Positions 8,539 to 17,800 of a DNA stretch of 64,000 nucleotides are shown here, in pieces. Origin of the DNA: Flectonema sp. DT1601 (lineage: Eukaryota; Euglenozoa; Diplonemea; Diplonemida; Diplonemidae); the NCBI GenBank assembly GCA_964019425.1, contig OZ025795.1, positions 1,368,001 to 1,432,000 on the forward strand, given 5' to 3'. The translations under genes and the position numbers were made by a program. The notes beneath the pieces were generated by a model. It ran no database searches and was not told the DNA's origin. It saw only the letters and a list, made by a program, of their open reading frames with translations. The first letter of the stretch is position 1. Each line of letters begins with the position of its first letter.

Positions 8539-11500
8539 CTGTTTCCTTATAATTTATATCTTTTTTATTTCTCGAACCTTCTTTTGTGTGGAGACATCCA
8601 CCCGAACCCCGGTCCACAAAAAAAGCAAAAAAACAGTGAGCTGAGAATTGTATCTTTTAATGTTTGTGGTCTCAAGTCGAAATCCGACGAAATAACTTTT
8701 TTTTTACAAAATATAAAACCTGACCTATTCATGGTTCAGGAAACATTGTTAAAGGATAACGACGAAACCATTAATTTTAATGGGTACAAGTGTCTCAGAA
8801 GAGACCGGAGAATTCCGGTAAAAAAAAACGCACCCGTCAGAGGTGGTGGATTGGCAATTTTTTACAAAAACAGCCTAAGCGTGACAGCATTCGCTGTTGC
8901 ACAACACAGCCAAGACTGCACTGAAGTCCAGGGCATTTTTGTGTCAAATTCAAAACAAACTGTAAGGGTATACAACGTGTACAGACCACCGGTAAGCCAA
9001 TCAACCTCTGATAGGTCCCCCTCTTTTGATATGAATAGTATTTTTCTTTTTAATAAAAATGATAAAGTAGTTATCGCGGGGGATCTTAACGCAAGGCATC
9101 CACTCTGGGACCCGAGAGACGAGTCAAACACAAATGGCCATGAAGTCTCGACTTTTCTAAACAATAACCAGTTTGAATGCTGCAACGTTAAGGAAATCCC
9201 CACAAGACCAAAATCAAACACTTCTCCTGATGTTGTTCTCCAAAAAAACTGTGATATTGGCAACTGGACGACGCTCGAATCTCTATCAAGCGATCATGTA
9301 CCAATGTATTTTTCTCTTTCTTTTTTTTCGGATTCGATAAACAGAGCGAACGGTGCAACGGTTTTTTCTTATAATTGGAACAGGGCACTGTGGCCAAACT
9401 ACAGCTCCCACCTCGAAAGGGTGGCGAAGCGACTTGAAAAGATTCAAGATAACCAGAAATTATCAATGGAATTCATAAAAGAATTAAAAAATGCGTTACG
9501 GATCTTTGTACCAAGGATTTATTTGAAAGGAAAGTCACCAAAGAAGTGGTGGAACACGACGGTTGCATCTAAGTTTCATGAGTTCAACGAGTCACATTGT
9601 GACCAACGGGATGATCTTACAGATCTGTCGCAACAGGGAAAGTCAATTTTTACATCTTTAAAAAAAGAACTCAAAAAAACAGTCGTTGATGCCAAGAATC
9701 AACAGTTTAAAAAAAGCCTTAAAAAAGACAAGTCTATTATTGAAGCTTTTGAAGACATAAGAGGCCTTGATGGAAGATCAAGACTTAAAGAAATTCGAGA
9801 AATCACCTGTGGTGATAAACTTGTTACAGATGATGTGGAAAAAGCATCAATTTTCAATAATCAATTTTTACAACGTGTTGGTAACATCAAAGAAAAAACA
9901 AAGACAAAGAAAATAGAAACAGACCCTTCTGATTTTACACCATTTACACAACATGAACTTAGAATCCAATTGAGAGGAATGGCTCTGGAAAAGAATTCAC
10001 CAGATGGCGTTCAAGGTATTCTTCTTAACCATTTGGGACCTAGAATGCTAAACATTTTACTTAAGATTTTTAACAATTCGTGGAAACATTCTGTTGTCCC
10101 GAGTGATTGGAAAGACACACACTGGATCCCTGTTTTAAAAAAAGGAAAACCCCCAAACCTCCCCTCTTCATATAGAATGATCTCTCTCACCCCTTTTATT
10201 GCGAAATTGATGGAAAGAATGGTGAAGGAACGTCTTACGTATTTTATGCAATCACCGAATGAAAAGAAAACTGACGGTATTGGTTTCAACCAAACTTCTT
10301 ATCGGAAAACGCGTTCTTGCCGGGAAAACATCCTATATGTTACGGACAGACTTAGATTTCTTAAACACCAAAAAAAGTCAGCGGCCCTTGTTCTTCTTGA
10401 TATCGAAAAAGCTTTTGATAGTGTGAACCATGATCTTCTCCTTCAAAGGATGGTAGATCTTGGAATACCAAAACATTTTATAGCCTGGATTCAGGCCTTT
10501 CTTAAAAAACGAAGAGCAGCGGTTGTTGTTAATAATGAAAAAGGTTCTTACCACAATGTTTATTCTGGCGTTCCACAAGGAACAGTTTTGTCGGCTCTAC
10601 TTTTTACTCTGTATATTGAAAAAGTCGCAGAAAGACTAGATATTACGGTTGCTAAGTATGCGGATGATATTGCTTTTGTAGTTGATGATGAAGGGAAAGG
10701 TTTTACTTATCATTTGGCAAAAACGAAATATTTCTTTAATGAGATTGAAAAGGATCTAAACGAATTAAAATTAAAAGTAAGTTATGAGCCTGACAAAACA
10801 AAACTTGTGTATTATCCCTACTCCCCAAATTCCCCACTACAAACACCTTTCACTTTTACTTCAAATTTAACAAAAAATATTGTTCCATGTGTTGATAGCG
10901 CCAAGCTTCTTGGGGTGATCCTTGATAACAAGCTCGATTGGAAACAGCATATCTCGTATATTTGTAGAAGAGTTAATCTTCGCTTAAGGTATCTGAAGCT
11001 TGTCGCATCAAAAGCATGGGGACAGTGTACTGCAACTTTGCGTGAGGTGTATGATTTGTATATTCGACCTGTCATAACAAACTCGTGTGAAGCTTTTTAT
11101 CCTGAAGTTAGGTATAAAAAGATTCACATGGACAGGCTTCTCTCTTTACACCTTAGGGGTGCGTGCTATGTCTTAGGTGCCTTACCACCAACAAGGGAAA
11201 CAAGAGATAAGATCTTTTTTGAGGCACAACAACAAAGTATCAACACCCATTTGAGACTTGAAACTGGTAGATGGTTCGCCAAAATGGCGCGAATCACGTC
11301 CCCTTTATTAAATGTCTTTATTCCACCTGAAAGAATATCCTCAACACCCATTGATTCTTTTACTCGTTTAGGAATGAATGTTCTGAAAGAACACAACCTT
11401 CTATCACTCAGTTTTGAGAAATATCCCATTTACGTTCATCCTCCATGGAGTTTTTCAAATGATTTCAATGTTTTTAAACCAGAAATGCATGTTAGAAAAA

Positions 11501-12483
11501 AAAAAGACAAAAAGAAAAATAAAAAAGCCTGTGAAGCTGTTCTTAATGAAATAAGGAAAGATTATGAACCAGTCTTAGAGGTATATACCGATGGTGCCGT
11601 TGTTGAAGAACGCGGTGCTGCGGGTGTGTACATCATAGACAGCGAAGGAAATGAATTTCTCACAAACAAAAGTGAAGCAGGAATAATCTGCACCTCTTTT
11701 AGGGCTGAAATGATGGCGATCAAAAACGCTTTTGTTTTACTTTTTAAGGAATTTAAACCGCCGGAAAATGCGTCAGTTTTATTTGTGTCAGACTCCTCCA
11801 GTGCCTTGATGGAACTGGAAAAAGGGGGAACAAAACAGAAAACGAGACTAGGAAGCCGCATCTGGCAGTTTATTGAATTTTTCAACAATAAATTCAAAAC
11901 AAAGTTTATTTTCCAGCATGTCTTTTCTCACTGTGGTATTGTCGGAAACGAAGAAGCAGACAAACTAGCCCAAAACATTTCATTAAAAAAAGATGAAGAA
12001 ACCCTTTTAAAACAAAAAAAAGTTCCCATAGACTACAGCACCCATGTAGCTAAACTAAAACACAGAATAAAAGAAAAATTTGACCCCCGTCCTTTCCCAT
12101 CTGAAACTGAAAGAGCGGAAGAAATTCTGATTTCACAACTCAGAATTGGCGACTGTAAACAAACACAAGGGAAATGTCCTAGGTGCAGAGAAAAAGACTC
12201 TGTAGAGCACCTGTTAGCAAAATGCTCAAAGTACAGAAAAGAGAGGAGGATGTATCTCCAGAAAGACTCTCTAACACAAGAAGAGTTAAAGGATTGTCTT
12301 TCCACTGTACAAGGACTAGAGAATGTTTTTCTTTTTATGTCATCTGCAAGAAGATATGTTTTTCCAGAAAAAGAAAAGAAAAAAGAAAATTTGAGTCAGG
12401 AAACAAAGAAAGAAAATGAAGAAAACGTTATCCTTCAACCCACACTTTTCAATACTGTGATTCAAAACTCACAACTGACTTGA
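8539..12483 (+). CDS. LINE-1 ORF2 polyprotein: 2A-like, endonuclease, RT, RNase H, CCHC
   Basis: The frame is open directly after the ORF1 TGA and is the same frame as ORF1. No ATG occurs before codon FMVQET inside the endonuclease, so a normal AUG start would remove the first endonuclease motif. The first 26 codons after the stop end in LLLCGDIHPNPGP, a 2A-like sequence. Then: AP endonuclease (SFNVCGL, VQETLL, GDLNARHPLW, SSDHVPM), reverse transcriptase (VLLDIEKAFDSVNH, GVPQGTVLSALLF, YADDIAF), RNase H (YTDGA, FRAEMMAI, VSDSSSAL, FSHCGIVGNEEAD) and finger CPRCREKDSVEHLLAKC. About 1,300 residues, with no internal stop. It copies its RNA at nicked chromosomal DNA (target-primed reverse transcription). 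Confidence 0.9.
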   Translation: MFPYNLYLFYFSNLLLCGDIHPNPGPQKKQKNSELRIVSFNVCGLKSKSDEITFFLQNIKPDLFMVQETLLKDNDETINFNGYKCLRRDRRIPVKKNAPVRGGGLAIFYKNSLSVTAFAVAQHSQDCTEVQGIFVSNSKQTVRVYNVYRPPVSQSTSDRSPSFDMNSIFLFNKNDKVVIAGDLNARHPLWDPRDESNTNGHEVSTFLNNNQFECCNVKEIPTRPKSNTSPDVVLQKNCDIGNWTTLESLSSDHVPMYFSLSFFSDSINRANGATVFSYNWNRALWPNYSSHLERVAKRLEKIQDNQKLSMEFIKELKNALRIFVPRIYLKGKSPKKWWNTTVASKFHEFNESHCDQRDDLTDLSQQGKSIFTSLKKELKKTVVDAKNQQFKKSLKKDKSIIEAFEDIRGLDGRSRLKEIREITCGDKLVTDDVEKASIFNNQFLQRVGNIKEKTKTKKIETDPSDFTPFTQHELRIQLRGMALEKNSPDGVQGILLNHLGPRMLNILLKIFNNSWKHSVVPSDWKDTHWIPVLKKGKPPNLPSSYRMISLTPFIAKLMERMVKERLTYFMQSPNEKKTDGIGFNQTSYRKTRSCRENILYVTDRLRFLKHQKKSAALVLLDIEKAFDSVNHDLLLQRMVDLGIPKHFIAWIQAFLKKRRAAVVVNNEKGSYHNVYSGVPQGTVLSALLFTLYIEKVAERLDITVAKYADDIAFVVDDEGKGFTYHLAKTKYFFNEIEKDLNELKLKVSYEPDKTKLVYYPYSPNSPLQTPFTFTSNLTKNIVPCVDSAKLLGVILDNKLDWKQHISYICRRVNLRLRYLKLVASKAWGQCTATLREVYDLYIRPVITNSCEAFYPEVRYKKIHMDRLLSLHLRGACYVLGALPPTRETRDKIFFEAQQQSINTHLRLETGRWFAKMARITSPLLNVFIPPERISSTPIDSFTRLGMNVLKEHNLLSLSFEKYPIYVHPPWSFSNDFNVFKPEMHVRKKKDKKKNKKACEAVLNEIRKDYEPVLEVYTDGAVVEERGAAGVYIIDSEGNEFLTNKSEAGIICTSFRAEMMAIKNAFVLLFKEFKPPENASVLFVSDSSSALMELEKGGTKQKTRLGSRIWQFIEFFNNKFKTKFIFQHVFSHCGIVGNEEADKLAQNISLKKDEETLLKQKKVPIDYSTHVAKLKHRIKEKFDPRPFPSETERAEEILISQLRIGDCKQTQGKCPRCREKDSVEHLLAKCSKYRKERRMYLQKDSLTQEELKDCLSTVQGLENVFLFMSSARRYVFPEKEKKKENLSQETKKENEENVILQPTLFNTVIQNSQLT
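8554..8616 (+). other. 2A-like ribosome-skipping motif at the ORF1/ORF2 junction
   Basis: Translating on from the TGA gives a hydrophobic stretch (LYLFYFSNLLL) then CGDIHPNPGP; the final NPGP lies at about 8605-8616. The 2A consensus is a hydrophobic/helical N-part then D-(V/I)-E-x-N-P-G-P; here E is replaced by H. Similar motifs sit at the N-terminus of ORF2 in trypanosome ingi/L1Tc and some CR1-like LINEs. Skipping activity with H in place of E is not shown by sequence. Confidence 0.7.
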
Positions 12484-12963
12484 TTTCTCAAGCTTCCAAA
12501 TTAACCAAAGTAGCACCTACACCATGGGGATGGTCTGATTGTTGATTGACTGATGGGCCGATATAGATTGGACACAGATCGAGAGTTTTTGAGAGATCTT
12601 AGATGAAAGTCCGCACCTTTCAGGCCATCCCCAAAAAGCACATAGCAGCTACAGCTATGTCAATTCAAATTGCGACGAGCTGCAACTTCGACATGAAGTT
12701 TTTCGTTATTGTTCTTACCTTCTCCACATATTTACATATGTGATAAGTATAAGTCATATCTTACGATTGACAATTCCTCCCCATAAATAAATTTCTTTTT
12801 ATTATTTTATTTTACACCTGCCTTACTAACTTGGGGAGAAAGAAAGGATGAACAATGGGCCTCTTATGAGGTGGGCAATTGCCCTGGACCCACATTAAAT
12901 GTACGCGTGTTTTGCGTCAGCCCGTTGCTGTAGAAAAAGAAGAGACAGTTTCAGGTAGTAATG
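12484..12963 (+). other. LINE-1 3'UTR with structured RNA segments
   Basis: A 14-bp closing stem pairs 12525-12538 with 12620-12633 (one G-U pair). It encloses smaller stems GGAC/GTCC and AGATC/GATCT. A second compact fold near 12856-12893 has TGGG/CCCA enclosing CCTC-TTAT-GAGG and the palindrome GGGCAATTGCCC. The tail A25 follows. LINE 3'UTR structures are commonly the recognition site for the element's own reverse transcriptase (family knowledge); that role here is inferred. Confidence 0.6.
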
Positions 12964-13086
12964 AAAAAAAAAAAAAAAAAAAAAAAAAGAAAGGAGAAAA
13001 AATATTTACTTCTTCTCCTGGTCAACTCAAGAAAGATTTTTCTTTCTCTTTCTTTGCCTTCAATGATGTTAAAAAAAAAAATTAAA

Positions 13087-14811
13087 ATGGCTGGTAAGAA
13101 AGCAATGCGTCCGCAAGATAGAAGGGCTGCGGAAAGGAGAGAAAGAGAAAGGAAAGAGGCGAAGAAAATGAGGGAACAAGCCAAGAATGAAATCCGGGAA
13201 GAAGAAGAGAGGACACAAAAACAGCAAGAAGGAGACGAAGACGTGGTGATGGGAGGATCACCAGAAGTATCAGAGGGAGAAGCGATGGAAGTGGAAGCAC
13301 CACAAACAAAAGAAGCAAGCCAAACGGCTGGTCCGAAACCGGAAACAAATCCTCCAACTCTGAAGCCAGAGCATTTCGGATGTAAACCATCAAAAATTAT
13401 AAAGATGGAAGACGGAATCAACAGCTCAACAGACGGCTTATCATTAGTACTGTCCCAACAAGCCTCTAAACTTGGAGAGGAATTCTACAAGACAGCTACG
13501 AAAACGAAGAGACTAACCCTGGTCTTCACCAAACCGCCAACGGAGTTAGCATTAAAATACGCGACAGCATCCCAACAGATTCAAACACCTGTCCAGATGG
13601 CAGTGGGACTAAGAATAAGATCATGGTGGTTTGTGACTTTTACCGGAGCAACCTACACCCCAACACTAATAGTGGCAACAAACATAAAGCCACCGATCAC
13701 TCACGAACTCATCGCGTGGGCTACAGCAAAGGAGTTAGGAGGAGATGCTATCAGAAACCCAGCATCGCTTACTGCAAAAATCAAGGCAGTGGTGGGTGAT
13801 CAGGGACGGGTCGACACAAGGACATTCCGGATAGTTGGAAAGGGGGATTTTAGTGAAGTCACAGTCCTACCAAACGATGAAAAGGCAGCAATCGCACTGA
13901 TGCACAACTCAGGGAGTAACAAAGTTTACTTCAGGATAAAATCGATAGAGGGCCTGACCAAGCATGTCTATGAAACAGTATGGCTTGACAGGAAAACTTC
14001 GAATGAGGAAGCCATGGGAGTCCTGAAGGCACAACAAGACATGTGCATGGGGCTGACTACCAACTATGGGAAGATAGGGATAAGGGTGAGTGCCTCTGCA
14101 AACGTAGAGAAAGTACGGAAGGGTGCCGGGAAATTCGCTGCGCAAGTCTACGGTGCTGGACTGTACCGTATCAGTGGTGCACAGTACAGGTGGTCGAACC
14201 GGCTCCAGGGAATGCTCTTGGAAGCGGGATTAAATTCTAAATTTATTCGCATGGAGAAAGGCGACTTCTTGGTCGCCCTCGATAAAAGTCCGAAAAGCCA
14301 GTTCTTACAATGTGGTGAGACCCTGATGTCTATTGAGAAAATGGAGCTGCCAGAAGACCAAAAACAACCAAAACCAGCCGTACAAAAGTATCGAGATGCG
14401 AAAATATCTTATGCGGAAGCAACTAAAAAGACACTGCAAGGAAACAAGCAGCCCCAACAACAAGAAAATAAACTGCCCCCATCGCAGGGAAAAACGCAAG
14501 AACTGAAGAAAGTAGAAGATGGTCTCAAGACTATGAAGGAAAGAACTGACGAGACGCTAGCAAAATTACAAACTGAGGTAGCTGACTTGCAAACTAGATT
14601 GGATGAAACGATGTCAAAAATGACGCAGATAATTGAAGGACTGACCAATGCGACAAAGAAAAATGAAGAAATGATTGTTAAAAATTATCAACAAATGTTG
14701 AATGCAATATCTCAAATTGCAACCGCCGTCAACAAGATAGAAGCCAAGGTAGGGCTAAGCGGAACTACCCACCAAGTAACAGCAAACCAAAACCACTGTC
14801 AAAATGATTGA
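13087..14811 (+). CDS. LINE-2 ORF1 protein
   Basis: 574 residues from the preferred start ATGGCTGGT (13087). The frame is open further upstream, but those codons are A-run and pyrimidine-tract sequence and look non-coding; an alternative ATG is at 13063. The N-terminus is strongly basic then charged (RRAAERRERERKEAKK, EEEER). A folded middle region spans about residues 100-450, and a C-terminal coiled coil (about residues 475-560; LKTMKERTDETLAKLQ) is suitable for multimer formation as in other LINE ORF1 proteins. No zinc knuckle is seen. It ends in TGA, overlapping the ORF2 start in ATGATTGA. Confidence 0.83.
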   Translation: MAGKKAMRPQDRRAAERRERERKEAKKMREQAKNEIREEEERTQKQQEGDEDVVMGGSPEVSEGEAMEVEAPQTKEASQTAGPKPETNPPTLKPEHFGCKPSKIIKMEDGINSSTDGLSLVLSQQASKLGEEFYKTATKTKRLTLVFTKPPTELALKYATASQQIQTPVQMAVGLRIRSWWFVTFTGATYTPTLIVATNIKPPITHELIAWATAKELGGDAIRNPASLTAKIKAVVGDQGRVDTRTFRIVGKGDFSEVTVLPNDEKAAIALMHNSGSNKVYFRIKSIEGLTKHVYETVWLDRKTSNEEAMGVLKAQQDMCMGLTTNYGKIGIRVSASANVEKVRKGAGKFAAQVYGAGLYRISGAQYRWSNRLQGMLLEAGLNSKFIRMEKGDFLVALDKSPKSQFLQCGETLMSIEKMELPEDQKQPKPAVQKYRDAKISYAEATKKTLQGNKQPQQQENKLPPSQGKTQELKKVEDGLKTMKERTDETLAKLQTEVADLQTRLDETMSKMTQIIEGLTNATKKNEEMIVKNYQQMLNAISQIATAVNKIEAKVGLSGTTHQVTANQNHCQND

Positions 14812-17800
14812 GATTTGGTCCAATAACATAAGATCGATACTACAAAATGAAAACTTCTTCCAATTAAATCGATCGTTAAGAGAGCACAAGCCAGAAATTG
14901 TTCTACTACAAGAAACATGGCTCAATTACGGAAAATTTCTAAATATAGATGGTTATATAATAATTCGAAGAGACAGCCTTCTGAAGGTAGGATACCGAGG
15001 TCTGGCCATACTTGTCAGAATGGATATTAAAAATTATGTGACAAAACTCCCCGACATCTCATACGACCAAACTGAGATACTATCTGTAGAATTGCGATCA
15101 ACACCGCCATTAAAAATACACAATGTATATCACCCGCCTAACGTAACGGCAACCACATGGAAGTTACCAACAGAGCCAGGAACACTGGTAGCAGGCGATA
15201 TCAACGGACATCATGAGATCTGGTCAAAAGGAAAGATGAATTCAGCAGGAACAAGCTTCTATAATTGGTCATTAGAAGCTGCCATGGAAGTATTAAACGA
15301 GCCCCAGCAGATAACGAGACCATTGAGCTCATCCTCCCCAGATATTATTGCTCTGGATAATTCAATGATGGCAAACATAGGACTGCTAAATGGATGGAGT
15401 AGCGACCATCTTCCAATAAGTGTAAAGATTGAAAACATACACTTGACGAAAACCAAACCACAATCGAACGAGATGTGGCAATGGAAATGGAAGTGTGCAA
15501 AGTGGCATGCATACTCGGAGGTTTTAACGACGGCGGCAACGAAGTTAAAGAATATTGAAACAGTGCAAAAACTTGCAACAAGGATCTCTGTAGAAATTCT
15601 GAAGGCTGCGAAACAAACCATACCGGGCTATAAGAAAAGGACGCAAACCACCTTCTCAGTGAGGGATCCAGAAATAGAAAGACTGCTTGATGAACCCAAC
15701 CAGGACAAAGTTGACAAGGATGCCATTGCGGAAGGCATCAGAAAAATTAAAAGAAACATCATCGAATGTGACATGACTGGGATGGACTACCAATGGGCTT
15801 TCAGAAAAGTAAAGCAACTTGAAGGGGGCATTGTTGATAATAACATTAGCGAATTAGAACATGAAGGCAGTACAACAACTGATCCAAAAGAAATGGCAGA
15901 CATATTTACCACGGCATACGCGACACAATTCAATCTGGTAGACGACGAAGTGCCCTCCTTGGTATTTGAGAACAAACCAGGGGACGAAGGCAATGAAGAA
16001 TTCACAATGAGAGAACTAAAGCGACAGCTCAAGAAATTAAAAGACAAGAAAGCACCTGGACCGGATGGGGTGTGGAACACTATGTTAAAGAAACTCCCAG
16101 AAACATTTATGGTGCAACTCTTACGGCTGTTCAACATGACTTGGGAAAAGTCGGCGGTTCCGAGATCTTGGAAGTATGGGATAGTAGTTCCAATCTTAAA
16201 ATCGGGAAAGGACAAGAAACGTGTACTCTCTTACCGACCAATAACATTAACGTCAGCAATAAGCAAGTTGTTTGAGAAGATGATGGCAGAAAGGATGCAT
16301 CATTTACTTGGGGACAGGATGAGTGCGCGGCAAGCCGCATATAAAAGAGGGCGCAGTGCCGTAGAAAATCTCTGCATGATAACAGAGAGACTACTAGATG
16401 GAAGGTACCGAGGTAGGGAATCGATGTTAATGACGTTTGACCTGCAGAAGGCATTCGATGCCGTCCAACCGAAAATTCTACTGAAGAGGATGTCTGAAGT
16501 TGGGATACCGGCGAAATACACAAGATGGGTCCAGAGCTATTTGACTGGGAGAAAGATCACAACCAGAGTAAACGGCGAAAAGGGAACATTCAAACACATA
16601 CAAGTCGGAGTACCCCAAGGAAGTGTCCTAGGACCACAGCTATTCTCGATATACATCGAAAGCCTTATACGAGAATTGAATAGGTATAAACCAGCAGTCT
16701 TTGCAGATGATGTTGGGCTCGTGATGACATCTCCAGATGTTAAAGGACTGGAGGACAAAGCTAACACAGCAGTACGCATCTTCTCAAATTGGGCCGCAGC
16801 ATCCCACATTTGTATAAACAAGAGCCCGGGTAAAACAGAGTTCATACATGTGAGGCCGGATACCGATAGCCAAGAAAATAAGTCTCCACAAGTGCTATAC
16901 CCGGAGGGGCACACCTTCAAATATGTCGTCACAACAGCAGAGGCCATCCGAAAAATGCTAAATAATCAGGACTCAACTACTATAGGCAATTCTAAAAAGG
17001 CGATAACACATTTCTATGTGGTTCCGCAGCATAAAATAAAACGAAAATTACCGACGACAGAAACTGTATTGGTAGACATGCAGATGGAACCTAGTAAATG
17101 CTCACAACTGCAAAAGGTTCGCACCAGAGGAGACATCCTGAGGATGCTGCAAGGAACTGGATCTGGTCTCAAGGCTTTTGCATTTTCGGTGGTGGACAAA
17201 CTACATGAAACGGATGTAGTAAGATACTTGGGAGTTCTGTACGACAAAAACCTCGACTTCAAAACTCACATGCGAAAGATGATGACGGCAGCCTCCAGAG
17301 GACTGGGGCTCCTGCTAAGACTCTCCAGGATGGGATGCAGGAAGAGAACCCTCATCTGTGTTCTGGTGACCGTTGTAATGGCGAGAGTGCTCTATGGGGT
17401 TGAAAGTTTTGCCTGGCTGCTGCCAAAGAGAGGTGACGTCAGTCTTGAGAGGCTAAACATCTTAATAAACAGAGCCGCTAGACAGGTAACGGGATGTCTG
17501 CCAAGCACCAGGCTGAGGAACTTGTACCATGAAGCAGATATGCCGAAATTACAAGAACACATACGCTACAAGATGTGTAGGGCCTATGAAGAATTCAAAT
17601 TAAGTCCCCACCTACCAGCTTGTAGCCTCACAATGACGGAGGGAGGCCTAAACTACCCACCAAAAACAGCTTGGGGTCGCATAGTTTGGGATGAATATGT
17701 GTCGGGGATCCCGGGACTCGACAAACACAGAAGCTCGTATCACTCGGAAATCAATCCAAAGCACTATAAGATGCGATCATGGAAGGTAACTAATGCAATG

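Larger units (their letters stand above)
7077..12988 (+). mobile_element. LINE-1: intact non-LTR retrotransposon, I/Ingi-like, with 2A-like motif
   Basis: It comprises a short 5'UTR, ORF1 (7174-8538), ORF2 (from 8539 or about 8584, to 12483), a structured 3'UTR of about 480 bp and an A25 tail (12964-12988). ORF2 carries AP endonuclease, reverse transcriptase, RNase H and a C-terminal CCHC finger, the domain order of the I superfamily including trypanosome ingi/L1Tc. All catalytic motifs are present and there is no internal break, so the copy looks young. The 5' border is not exactly determined; it lies between the tRNA (7076) and ORF1. I could not find a target-site duplication. The element is richer in A and T than LINE-2, so the two are different families. 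Confidence 0.88.

Noticed and set aside
12548-12612. CTGATGG ... GATGAAAG reminiscent of a hammerhead or C/D-box core
   Set aside because: The core bases do not match the hammerhead consensus and no C/D terminal stem with proper spacing was found; the region is better described as a structured 3'UTR.
12961-13086. Open extension at the LINE-2 ORF1 N-terminus
   Set aside because: It is translated A-run and pyrimidine tract (poly-Lys, then Leu/Ser), overlapping the LINE-1 tail; the start at 13087 is preferred.
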